Below are positions 12,538 to 22,877 of a stretch of DNA of 64,000 nt, piece by piece (position 1 is the stretch's first letter; each line of letters begins with the position of its first letter). The stretch spans positions 436,781-500,780 of the forward strand of contig BCJC01000008.1 of the NCBI GenBank assembly GCA_001600175.1. Direction: 5' to 3'. The translations under genes were made by a program, and so were the position numbers. The stretch is from Erythrobasidium yunnanense. Lineage: Eukaryota > Basidiomycota > Cystobasidiomycetes > Erythrobasidiales > Erythrobasidiaceae. A model generated the notes under the pieces. The model had not been told where the DNA came from and made no database searches. It saw nothing but the letters and a program-made list of their open reading frames with translations.

Positions 12538-12955
12538 GCTGTAAACTGCATTCTTAGTTTGCACGCGAAACTCTCTCTATTATCTTGTTGGTCCGCAATG
12601 CAGTATTCGTCTCTTTCGCACACAGAAGAAAGCAGCAAAGTACGAGGCGCATCTTCATGATTTGCACGAAAGCATTGGCATCGGGAAAGTCTGCATTGTA
12701 CAAGCACAGACAGCTGGAAACCCTGCTAGATGAGCCCTGAATTCCTACAGCACAGCTAGGCGGTCCTTCTCTACACACTGATGAGTACGACATATGCACT
12801 GAAAAGACTGCAAGCCCTTGAGCGAACCTAAATGATAGATGACAGAAAGACGGAGATTTTGGTTGTGTGTGTGTATGTATGAACTTATGATCATTGCGTG
12901 TATCTCAGCATGACAAGATGAAGATAGGGAAGGAGGTGGTATGAGCGCAGACGGC
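12538..12955. other. Gene-free convergent region
   Basis: About 420 bp between the HIS3 stop and the stop of the PAS-GATA gene. A short TG repeat (around 12863-12880) is the only structure noted. Confidence 0.5.
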
Positions 12956-15835
12956 TCAGTTGCCTCCCTGGCTCGCTTGCCCTTGATTCGCACTCTGCCC
13001 CTGCGCCTGCTGGCTTGAGAAGCTCTGATTACTCGCAGGCGACCACTCTCCGTACGGTGTATAGTTCACAAAGCTTCCATATCCGCCATAGTTGGGAGCC
13101 GTCGAACCCGGATGTGTCTGCTGTCTATTCCCGCTAGGATCATTTCCAGTCTCTCCATTGTCATTGTTGTTCTGACTGTCACCTTCGGCCCCGCTGTTAT
13201 TGTTCGATTGAGAGTCTATAGGTAAAGGAGGAAGGGGAGCCGAATGCGGGTTTCCATATTCTCCCATGTTCATATATGGCGAATGCGAGCCTGAGGGAGC
13301 AGACGATGGACCAGGCGGTATAGACAGCGGAGGAGGCATAGTGAAATTAGCAGGTGCACTGTTCTGATTCAGATCATGAGGCTGGAAGACAGCCATGTTG
13401 GAGCTTTGCCCTTGGTTTTGGTTTGGCGTACCGTTGCCCGAAGCAGTGAGGTTGGCGATTCGGTCGGCTTCTTTTTGTGCCTTCTTCGCTTTGCGCGCTT
13501 GAGCTCGAGAATATCGAAGACCACAAGCGTTGCATAGTGTCTTGATACCGCTAGGCCCTTTTCTCCATTCTACGCAATACCTACGATCAGCTGATGTTGA
13601 CGTTGTTCAGGCCGGGACAAGAGCTCACCTGGACTGTTTGTCGTACCGCAACTCGTACATATCCTGTTCTTATCGATCTTCCTGACTGATCGCGTAGTGT
13701 ACACCAACGGACTGCGGTCTCCACCTGGTCCCGCTGGCTGTATGGGCTGAGGCGGTGGTGCAAGACCATCACTTGGCCCAGGTGCGTACTGCAAACTCTG
13801 AATCTTCGCCGCCTCGGCCATATCGTATGCTTGCTGAGCGTTATATTCGGAATAGTAAGAAGAGCTAGATGCTAAAGCGAGGTTTTGCAGAGGTGTGTTT
13901 CCACCATTACTGGCGTTGGTGTTGGGCGAGGGCATTGGAGGGATATTTGTAGAACCGCTCATGAATGTAGCAGAAGTGGGTGTCCTGCCGTCTCCAGCTG
14001 CAAACATGTTTGAATACACATTAGGATACGCTTGACTGTTATAGTAGGTAGTAGAGAGATTCTGATCGCCTTGCTCATTCTGGTCTGGGTGCGTCCAGCT
14101 CTGATTGAGGTTGGATGACTGATGCACGGGACTTGCGATGTTCTGGTAGCTTGTGTTCTGCTGTTGCTGTAATGACTGATTATTCGGGTCCGCTCCTGAA
14201 GACTGAGGTGACTGGGAAGAGAAAGAGCCTAGTATGGCGGAAGCTGAAGCCACGGTGGGAGAAGCTGGATGAGGGTTCTGAGCGAATTTCTGTGCCCAGT
14301 TGTTCATGTCGAAGTCGGAGGTTGTACTTGCTGACTGAGTATCGGAAGTTGCTTTGGATTTGCCTGCTCGGGCTTTCTTCAAGGCAGCCATCATAGGATT
14401 GTCTGGATCCGGCTCCTTCCGCTTGCCAGCTTTGGAGCCTTGATCAGAGCCTGCCTTGTTGCCACTGCTATCACTCTGGAAGCAGACGAATGTGATGTCC
14501 TGATACGAGATCACAACGCTCTCTATGGTCGTAGAGACACCATCGCGCGTACTAGAATCGGAAGATATGCAGGGTCAATTATTGTATCTCTTGCACGAAC
14601 CTAGAGCATTTACTCACATAGGATGCTTTGATTGGAAGCGCTTTGTACAATTCGTTTGCGCATCGCCAGATGTCCTTTTCTCTCGGGGTTTCGAGATCAC
14701 TCCTCTGGCCAGCGTAGCATATTCGCTGACTGAGTACCTTTCACTCTGCCCTTCCGGAGCAGGTCCATGCATAGTCAAGTCCTCCTTCTCGCCAGTAGGA
14801 TTGGGAGGAGGCCAGGAGATATGGATAGCATCGGACTTTGTGCCCAAGATTTGGAAGACATAGGCGGGCGAAGTACTCTTCGACGATGTATTAGGGAGAT
14901 TTGACTTCTCCACAAGCTCATCTGACATGTTTTGGCAGTATTTGAGCGCTTCGCCAAGCATGAAGATTTGGGCTGCCGTGAAATAGTGCTTGCCCAGTTC
15001 GTCCAAGCGTGGCCCGCACCAATTTGACCAGTCAGAAAGGTTGACATCGTCGTTATCTGCAACAGGATCGACGTCCCGTGTAACGTGGAAGAAGGTAAGG
15101 ACGGTATTTTCCGCAACGACGCTTGCGACAATGCGTGCATTTGCCCACTGTTTCAGGAGAAGCAATCGTTAGCATGCTTCCTCTATAGCTGTTTGTATGT
15201 CTGTGGGCGCACCTGCTCGTCCAGAACTTTGTTCTCGAAGCCGCCGGGAGCGACAATATCACCCGCACCCAAGATGCGACGAGCGTTGGAGATGCGGGAG
15301 TATCGGCATCTAGATCAGACACATGTCAATATGTATCACAGTGAGCGACAGAGCAAGCGCGAACTCACCTAGTCACGCTTCCGAAGATGGTGGTTGAAGT
15401 CTTGAACTTGGCAAAGTCATCGCGTGCTGCGGCTTTCTCCTCTGGGTGTATGAAGTCGACGAGGTTCTTTCCAATGATGCTAGAAGCTTGCTGTGACCCC
15501 GTAAAGGAAATGAAAGTATGTCAATACCCGAAGAAAACAATGCTGGGCAAGAGCATTTCGGGAAGAGGGAAGCTCGCCGGAAGCCAGTCGATAATGAAGG
15601 CTTCGTGCAGCTTGATAAAGAGTAATCATTGAGTCCGACTGAATTGAGCTGTCAAAGCTCGACCCAGCCGGTGATCGAGAAGAGATGGGAGGCAGTCGGG
15701 ACTGACCTCGCTGAGATGGCCTTGCAAGACTGGATCCACGTAACGGAAGTTCATGCCGCTGTCCATGATGGCCCAGTAGCACCTCGTCTCGCCCAACGCC
15801 GGAAGAGCAGGCGGCATGCCAGAGTCGTCCGCCAT
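12956..15835 (-). CDS. PAS-GATA transcription factor, WC-2-like
   Basis: Seven exons run in minus order: 15707-15835, 15528-15610, 15369-15479, 15213-15309, 14618-15147, 13629-14551 and 12956-13569. All are in phase and give 828 residues. A PAS-like region covers the N-terminal 230 residues or so, with YWAIMDSGMNFRYVDPVL, FIHPEE, IFGSVTRC and, later, VLTFFHVTRD. The C-terminal zinc finger is split by the last intron. It has CTSC, 18 residues, then CNACG, the spacing of White Collar-type rather than AreA-type fingers, and a basic tail (YSRAQARKAKKAQK). The remainder is Ser/Gln/Asn-rich. The WC-2 family works with the photoreceptor WC-1 in light responses. Other PAS-GATA proteins of this shape exist, so orthology is inferred. 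Confidence 0.85.
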
Positions 15836-16209
15836 AATTGCTGGCTGACTTCAAGAGGAGAGAGTTGTCGACGTTGAGCACTATCTGCTCAGCTTAAAAC
15901 TGCCGAAAGCGGGTCGCTGCTTCAGCGATTCCGGGTTTACAGCTCAGCTCGAAAACCCAACGAAAGAAAACAGGAGAGAAAGGTGTGCCATTTGCTCTGT
16001 AGCGGGTATACATACAGCAAGCAATACGTAACATGCAGACTTGTACAGAAGCAAAGAAGCAGACAGGCCACGCAAATACACGTTATCAGATCAGATCACT
16101 TTGCAAGCAATCGCTGATCATGCCCAAACTGACTGATCAAGATCACCTTACCTCCGAGCGCATTTTGTACTCTGGAAGCCGATATAAATTACGGCCTACA
16201 TACTCTAGT
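15836..16209. other. Gene-free stretch upstream of the PAS-GATA gene
   Basis: About 375 bp between the PAS-GATA start and the decarboxylase stop, both on the minus strand. It contains one extended GATA site (16083-16091). No gene was seen. Confidence 0.5.
16083..16091 (-). promoter_or_regulatory. Extended GATA site, ATCTGATAA on the minus strand
   Basis: The nine bases match the ATCWGATAA consensus of iron-responsive fungal GATA repressors (Fep1, SreA, Urbs1). It lies about 248 bp upstream of the PAS-GATA start. A site this short can arise by chance; its role is inferred only. Confidence 0.35.
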
Positions 16210-18198
16210 TCAAGCCAACTCCTCTGCCGCAGCTTGTTGGACGATGCGCCAGGCATCAAGAACATGTTCTTCTCTGGTCAAAATGCCACCTATCGCAAAG
16301 CGAATGCAAAAGATGCCGCCGATGACCGTCGATGCTGGAGAAGAAATGTACAGTCAGAAGACTCCCTTGTCAGAAGACTGCGCTACACCACTCACTCAGC
16401 TGTATTGCCGTATTTTTATGGAGATTCGCGTAAAGTCGGCGATTGAGGTCATCAAGCTTGACTTCATCATTCTCTGTAGTACTACCTGTCAATCTGAAGA
16501 CAAGCAACGCCAGCGACCGCGGCGTGACCAATTCGAATCGATCATCTCGGCCAATCTCCGTTTCCAGCGTTTCAGCGAGCTGTATTGACCGCCTGAGATG
16601 AGCTTGGAAGCCAGATGTGCCATTCGACTTGAGCATGAACAAGATTTTCAAGGAGCGGAAGCGCCTGCCAAGCGTGATTCCCCAGTTTCGGTAGTCCGTC
16701 ACTTGGGCTGCGTGCGTGCTGTGATTCCGCAAGAAGGGAGGAGTTACGTCCATTACGTCTGTCAGAAGCTTTGAATTCCGAACGAAGAGCATCGAGCATT
16801 CGAGGGCGACGAGCTACAGTAAGTAGTCAGCTCAGCTTCCACGTGTTGAAGTCTGGTTGAACCTACTCCGCTTTTATGTAGGTTGGTGCAGAAGCTATGG
16901 ACTTCTCCTACGGTATCCTCTTGTCCGTAGGGCTTACATCGCCGATTGATGTCGTCCATCCGCAGCTCTTTGCGATATTCCGGTAGGGCCAGATCTGCGG
17001 ATCAACATCAGGCTTTGCGATTTGGGAACGCAAGAGAGGTTACGTACAGACTCCAGCCCATGCTGCGTCTACGTGTACCCATATTTGCGGGTTCTCGGCA
17101 GCTGATCATTTGCATCAGCCTTGTTCGCACGCTAAGAAGGATAGAGAGGCTTACCGATGGCGCATACCTCATCTACAGCGTCTACTGTTCCACTACTAGT
17201 GGTCCCGACGGTAGCGACTGTGTCGACGATCAGTACCTTACTATACGGGTAGATCGGACTGGCTCACTGATCATGAACGGTACCAGGCCCTTCTTTTCGT
17301 CTTCTGCTATCTGCTTAGCCACTGTCGCGCCTCGAAGTGACCAATTATCCTCTTTCGTAGTCTCTATGGCTTTGAACGGTATGCCCAGTAGTAAAGCAGC
17401 TTTTGCACCTAGACTATGAGTTTGCGTCGATCCATACAGGACCAATCTCGAGAAGATCTCTTCTCTGGTGTATTTATTATCCTTCTTGCTCAAGATGATG
17501 CGTATAGCTCTTTCTCTAGCTGCTATAGCCGCAACAAGTGCCGATTCACTTGCTGTTCCTTGCACGACTCCGTTATCTGAGAAAGATCGATCGAGGCCTA
17601 ACATCTGGCCTACCCAGCTAGTCATGGCTTGTTCTACTTCTGTCGCGACTGGATTACAGCTATGATTGAAGCCGGGTGTAGAAGTAGCCGTTGCATAGAT
17701 GTCGGCGATTATGCTTTCAAAGGAGGAATTGGCTGGGAAGTAGGCGAAGAAGGAAGGATGTTGCCAGTGACATGTTCCAGGAAGGATCAAATTCTCGAAA
17801 TCTTGCTGGATCACGTCGAATGATTCGCCTTTCTCGGGTGGATGGCCTAGATGCTTTTTCCTTTAGCCAGAGATAACAGCTAAGGAGAGATAGAGCTTAA
17901 GCATACTGGGAATCTTGTTCAAGATATCGCCTGGCTTGATTGCAGGCGCTACTTGATATCCATCTTGGGCCGAGCCTTTCGCGAGCTTCTCGTAGTATGC
18001 AGCGACTTGCTCGATAGCTTCATGACCAGCACGACGGAATCTTGAAGACAGGAAGAGTCAGAACAGATAGAAGAGCAGGCTTGCGATTCGCGAAAGTCAC
18101 GAAGCCGGCTTTATGCGTGTTCGGCCAGATAGACGCTTTGTTGCTCGCTTGCGCTGACAGCTCGTGCGGGTCGTTTGAACTTACTCATCGACGTTCAT
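16210..18198 (-). CDS. PLP-dependent aromatic L-amino acid decarboxylase
   Basis: Eight exons in minus order: 18185-18198, 17907-18040, 17268-17846, 17155-17217, 17048-17101, 16867-16994, 16396-16813 and 16210-16334. The product is 504 residues, normal for group II decarboxylases. The family removes CO2 from Tyr, Trp or Dopa. Visible are HWQHPSFFAYFP, TVGTTSSGTVDA, HVDAAWAG and FCTNLHK with the pyridoxal Lys. Conserved C-terminal parts are TDYRNWGITLGRRFR and FCIRFAIGGILT. Two oddities: about 16 extra residues precede FCTNLHK, and the usual aromatic residue after the Lys is replaced (HKSG). The first exon is only 14 nt (MNVDE). Substrate choice cannot be read. Confidence 0.9.
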
Positions 18199-18579
18199 GA
18201 TGCTTACGATATTTGACTAGAAAGAACCTGTGGAGCGAGTCGTACAGAAGGTGACCGAGCTTATGACAAATGTCGGGGAAACACTTGCTTTGCGACGCGA
18301 TACTATTGCTACAACGATAGTTATACTAATTGCAACCGATTCGTACTGGAGGGGGGAAAACTGAGCCGGTATCACATCGTCTCGCATCCAAATTCAGCTT
18401 TGGCAGAGACACTTCTCTAATGGAGTGCTAATATAGTGATAGATGTAGTGAGATTGTTGTTGCTAGTGAGCCTTCACGCTATCTCCTGGATCTTGGGCGG
18501 GTTTGCCTTGTTCATGAATCTAGAGCGTTTAGCTAAGATCAGCCCACACTCTACGCAGCGCCCGCTATTAGACAGCATC
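18199..18579. other. Gene-free stretch
   Basis: About 380 bp between the decarboxylase start and the TPR-protein stop (same strand). It includes a G-run (GGAGGGGGGAAA near 18350). No gene was recognised. Confidence 0.5.
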
Positions 18580-19566
18580 TCACCCCCGCAACGAGTCCTT
18601 AGCCTTCTTCTCCCGCTTTGCCTCGGTAGCTTCTAGCAGCTTCAGCTCGCGCTCGATCCCAGCATCTATCCGCAGTTTACGTCAGCATTGGTCTGATGTG
18701 ACTAGTGAGTCCTTACCGTTCTGCTTCTTCTGAAGCTCCAGAAGCAAATCACGACCTTTGGTAATCTCGCCTAAACGGACAGTTGCTTGTGCTTTGCGGA
18801 AAGCAGCCTGTAAAGCCGAGCATTCAGCTTCAACACAAGGTCCCATCAAAGAAAGAGCATACCTTGAAGTTGTCCGCGTCTAACGACAATGCTCTGTGCT
18901 GGGAAATCAGCATATAGCTACGTTTGAAGGGCAATTACTCACTCTTCTGCGTTTCGGCGACACTTGCTCCACTCTTCCTTCTTTGCAAAGCAGATAGCCA
19001 TATTTACATAGCTCTGAGACAATACTTTCTTGATGTTCTTTTCGCTGTATGTCTCGTCTTCAGGCGGTGGACTTGTACTTCTTTCAGGCTCATCCGCTTT
19101 CGCATGGCCGTTCGTATCCTCTTTCGCGTCTTCTTCTTCGTCATCTTCGGTGACCTCTGAGAATCTAGGCTGCGTAGGGCTGGTGACTCTGACAGCGTTG
19201 AACATGCCCTCGAGACCAGAATTGCTGGATGAGATGCCTTTGAGATTCAGGACGACGGTGTAGTAATGCTTGATAGCAGTTTGCAGTTCATTGGCTTTGA
19301 CTGTGCTCCAATATCGACTTAAGTTTCATGCTTGTCTGACATGTTCGAAGAGTAGGCCTCACAAGCGGCATTTCCTGGATATACGCGTCAGTATATTCAC
19401 CCATGACTGTGATCTACTCGCTCTGCTCTCTCACCCAGCTCTTTCGCAACTATCGCTTTGTCAATCTGCGCTCGGGTTTGCTGGTGCCCTGGGCCTCAGC
19501 TCTAGCAGTATCTGCATATTCTTCGTGACTGACTTGTAGCTTTGCTTCAGCTTGTGCATCAGCCAT
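18580..19566 (-). CDS. Small TPR co-chaperone-like protein with complete carboxylate clamp
   Basis: Seven exons in minus order: 19534-19566, 19435-19465, 19363-19374 (12 nt), 18943-19300, 18863-18893, 18717-18807 and 18580-18665. The product is 213 residues. Three TPR units are visible: AIVAKELGNAAFKANEL with AIKHYYTVVLNLKG, then SYVNMAICFAKKEEW, then NFKAAFRKAQATVRLGE. An acidic low-complexity insert (about residues 60-95) separates units one and two. The residues that bind C-terminal EEVD peptides of Hsp90/Hsp70 are all present: K-x3-N in unit one, N in YVNMA, K and R in FKAAFR. No isomerase or other domain is attached, so it resembles TTC9-like or stand-alone adaptors. The client chaperone is inferred. 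Confidence 0.82.
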
Positions 19567-19797
19567 GTCTGCGAACTTCTAAGCGATGGGAACAAAAGCA
19601 ACCTGTCATGACGAGGATAGGGGTATTATAGGAACAGCATATTCAGGGTGAACATTGCAGACAATAGAGAGAAGCTAGAAATAACAACGATGAGCGATCA
19701 CTGCTCGTGCGAGAGAGGCTTTGGGATCGGAAAAGGTCGATAGACAGGTACCTAATAGTCCGAAGAGCTAGGATGTCTTCTGATAAGCTCGATCGTC

Positions 19798-20774
19798 CTA
19801 CTCTTCATCCTCTTCCTCTCCTTCGTCTCCGACCCAAAAGTCTGGGCTATCGTATCCTTCGTCCGAACGACTTTCGTTCCCATCTTTTGACGATTTCTGT
19901 TTCATGCGAGATTCGGCTTGCATCTTGAGCAGATAGTATTGATTCATGAATTGGTTACCGATGATCTCTTGATGTTGTCGGCCGACCGAAAGTAGAGATA
20001 GCGCTTCTGTCTTTGCGGCAGTCTCTAGCATAGCATCCTCCGATAGATCTTTGCCTTGCAGAGACAGTTCTTCCATGTATCGAACGGCAGCAAGTAGCCT
20101 AATTTCGGTGTTTTGACGAAGAGCCCATGCAGAATAGGGGAGGTCGGCTTCATCGACATCGAAGGAGATGGGCGGATCCTGCGCTTTGTCTTCGTCATCC
20201 TTCTTTGAGATGAGTGTATGTCCTGTACTCCTGCAACTCGCAATGCCGGAAGCTGTCTTTTCACCGAATTCTACCTCTCTGGCTGTCCAGGCATCGACCA
20301 TGAGTCCAGTTGCATCCGCCTCTTCGGGGCTAGACCAGCCTTTCACTCGCTCGTGTTCTTTGACAAACTTTAAAAGGCCATCACTGAGTACGACAGCATC
20401 GGTACTGGGATTCTCGATGATGAGCTGTGTAGCTTCCTGAATCTTCGAGATGTCGATGGGTTTGCCAGCATCGTACTTGTGGTTCCAGACTGGATTTTCA
20501 AATAGTATTCAGCTTGTACCTACTCTATACGCGCGTATCGCAGTACAGCGTACCTATAGCTTCCACGAAGGCCGTCGAAACGCGCTCGGGGTCAGGTGCA
20601 GCTCCCCTTACAATCTCAATCACCTCCTCCTCTGTTGTCAAGGGCTCTGTCCACCCTTTGGCCCAGCTGTCTTGGGTTCGCTTGACCTTAATTTCCGGTA
20701 GCGCTCTGCGTCCGTCGAGCTTCTCGGCTTGAGCGAGATACTCTGCTAGGTGAGCATCACCGGCTGTGAGTTCG
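19798..20774 (-). CDS. Unrecognised acidic protein, N-terminus unresolved
   Basis: Two secure exons, 20554-20774 and 19798-20489, join in phase and encode at least 303 residues. The first recognised exon begins after an acceptor and its start exon, somewhere in 20800-21110, could not be fixed. I do not recognise the family. The sequence is mostly helical-looking and acidic, has no membrane segment or signal peptide, and ends in a charged tail (DEGEEEDEE). Segments such as WNHKYDAGKPIDISK and AVVLSDGLLKFVKEHERV look like folded-domain sequence rather than low complexity. It lies divergently from ARPC5, so the two may share promoter sequence. Confidence 0.6.
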
Positions 20775-21164
20775 CTACAAGTAAATTCGTTAGCTTGTAC
20801 ATAGACTCATCATTGCTCAAGCCTCAACTCCATTTTCCAGGTGTGGAGGCTTGTGTGTACAGGCTCAGAGTGAGCAGAGAAGAGAGGAGAGAGGAGAGAA
20901 GCGAAAATTGGAAAGACGAGACCCGAGGCGTCATTGAGGCGATGGAGATATTGCGGATTGTCGATTGTGCAGGAAGTTGTCGAACGGGACCGTGCAACGG
21001 ACGGGAGCTCACTTCGACGTTCCCGAAACAAGGGTCATCAGTTGTCATCAATTACGTCTTCTTTTCTGAGTCTTCCTCGTCATTGATCCGCAGAAAGAGC
21101 ATCGAAGAGTCGAGTCGGGTTTCGCGAGCTTTCCCTTGCTTCTGGATCATCCATTTCACTCGCC
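20775..21164. other. Divergent promoter region, contains an unresolved first exon
   Basis: About 390 bp between the last secure exon of the acidic protein (minus) and the ARPC5 start (plus). Candidate minus-strand ATGs exist, but none gives a convincing N-terminal exon. A GAGA-rich run lies at 20875-20905. Confidence 0.4.
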
Positions 21165-21840
21165 ATGGCCGCACGCAACTGGCGCACTATCGACATTGAT
21201 GCGCTGGATCCAGAGGGCCAGCTGACGGTAGATGAGCTCGTCGACCCAGATCCACGCAGTCCGCAAGAAGCAGTGAGCCAGGCGAAATCAAAGAGCTCGG
21301 ATGTCAGAGGGGCATTGCAGAGGTTGGCCGACATACCACATCTGAAGCAGCACAATGGAACGATGCTTACCATCTCTATGTTCGTTGGGCGCAATTCGCT
21401 AGGAGTGATGTCGCCGGAGCTCTCGCAATAGCATTGTCGGAACCACCCTACGGCAATGGTCTCGAAGAAGCAAGAGCAAGCATACATTCCATATCCTAAT
21501 AACCAGATTGACTAGACTGACCGTGATTTGCAGTCCACAACCCTCGCTACGGTCCTCTCCATACTAAACACCACACGGTCTACCGATATCGCAAAGACAG
21601 TGGCAGCACTGGATCCAGCTGCTCAAGATACACTCATGAAATACTTATACAAAGGCATGGCTTCAGTGGAAGAAGGTGGAAATTGCTCGGTCCTGCTCAA
21701 CTGGCACGAGAAGGTAGGCACCGCCGTTGACATGCCTTACTGTTATAGATGGCTGAGTTGGCTCATTCGTATTTCAGTTGACGGAAGTCGCTGGAGTTGG
21801 CTGTATTGTCAGAACAATGGCAGACCGACGAATCGTATAA
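21165..21840 (+). CDS. ARPC5: Arp2/3 complex subunit 5 (p16)
   Basis: Exons 21165-21322, 21403-21475, 21534-21713 and 21778-21840 encode 157 residues, the expected size. ARPC5 is the smallest subunit of the Arp2/3 complex, which nucleates branched actin at endocytic patches. Signatures are WRTIDIDALDPEGQLT, GALAIALSEPPYGNG, MKYLYKGMASVEEGGNCSVL, then NWHEK/LTEVAGVGCIVRTM and the C-terminal ADRRIV. Intron 2 is of the GC-AG type (GCAAGC donor at 21476), the only way to keep the conserved frame. Confidence 0.95.
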
Positions 21841-22029
21841 TCCGGTCAGAGCTTCTGCTGGCGCTGGGTATTTTCGCTTGTAGCATTAGATGATGAGTTA
21901 TACTATATTATGAAGAAGTACGCTACATATGGCCCGGCATATCAAGGCAGCCGATCCACGACGGCTGACAACAATAACTCGACTGCGCTCTACTCCTACT
22001 AAACTACCGAAGAAGGATCGCGAGTTGCA

Positions 22030-22788
22030 CTACAGACGCATCAACAAAGTGAAAATGCCTACTTCGAGCCCAATGACACAGAGGCTGAGGAAGATGACCA
22101 GATTCCCCACAGTCCTGACCATCATAGCTAATCTCAGCTTTGCGCAAGTGACCGAGTGCCACAGACATAAACGCACCTGAATTGTCTACCCCAAGCTCGC
22201 TTGCCAGGACGCAGTACGGGATTCTGGGAGTCTGCTTCTTGCGGAGGCGGGCGATACGCGTCTGCAAAATCGTGGTCGCTCCGCCTTTTCCGTAGATACG
22301 ATACGATGAGCATCAGAGCTGCCATTGCGATATAGCATACGCCGACTGTGCAGTCTAATATCAGACTTGTTTGTGTCAGATGGGATGAATGGATGTACGC
22401 ACTCTTTGCGAAAGCTGGGGAGAAGATCTTGAGCACGACAATAGCATACGTCGCCATCCCTAGAGCTGTGCGCTGGTATGCGCCCTCAAAGGTTCGCTCT
22501 GCATAATATGAAAGGCGTCATTCGGCCAGGTGACTCTCCCCAAGCAAGCGAGCGCGACGCACGCCTCGCTCTTAGTTCTGTTAGTTCGTCAATATCGTCT
22601 GTCGTCCAGCTGGCGCGTCTATGGCCATGGTACAGATGTTTCGGCTTCGGGGCATCATGGTCATTGTCTTCTGTATCATCGAGGGCAGAGTTGGCAGCTC
22701 GCTCGTCATCTTCTTCTTCTTCTTGTTGAGCTTTCGCTTTCGCTTTGTTGCGTTTGTAATTCAAGCTGCTGTTGAAGGTATCAAACAT
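22030..22788 (-). CDS. DUF202 membrane protein
   Basis: Four exons in minus order: 22563-22788, 22403-22498, 22177-22345 and 22030-22114, giving 191 residues. The first 75 residues are charged (EEEEDDE run). The DUF202 core follows: RTFEGAYQRTALGMATYAI, a second helix around YIAMAALMLIVSYL, and a third C-terminal helix NLVIFLSLCVIGLEVGIF. DUF202 is a three-helix module found alone or in the vacuolar polyphosphate polymerase complex (Vtc1); function of the stand-alone form is unknown. The last intron is required for the third helix. An alternative acceptor at 22355 would add three residues to exon 3. Confidence 0.8.
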
Positions 22789-22877
22789 AATCTCAATACA
22801 AATGGTCGCGGTAAAGAGCCAAGCTTGAAAGCCGACAGCTGTCTTCTTCTTCTTCCTGACAATTGCTACGATCTCGC
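22789..22877. promoter_or_regulatory. 89-bp bidirectional promoter (DUF202 gene / RFT1)
   Basis: The ATGs of the divergent DUF202 and RFT1 genes are only 89 bp apart, so both core promoters and 5' leaders must overlap here. No TATA box is evident. Confidence 0.7.

Noticed and set aside
16908-16943. 36-nt intron before FCTNLHK in the decarboxylase
   Set aside because: Shorter than every supported intron in the window and the frame stays open without it; kept as an insertion and flagged for checking.
20824-21051. Minus-strand frame resembling a signal peptide near ARPC5
   Set aside because: A Leu/Ser-rich stretch could be spliced to the acidic protein in phase, but the donor is weak and the joined N-terminus is not convincing.
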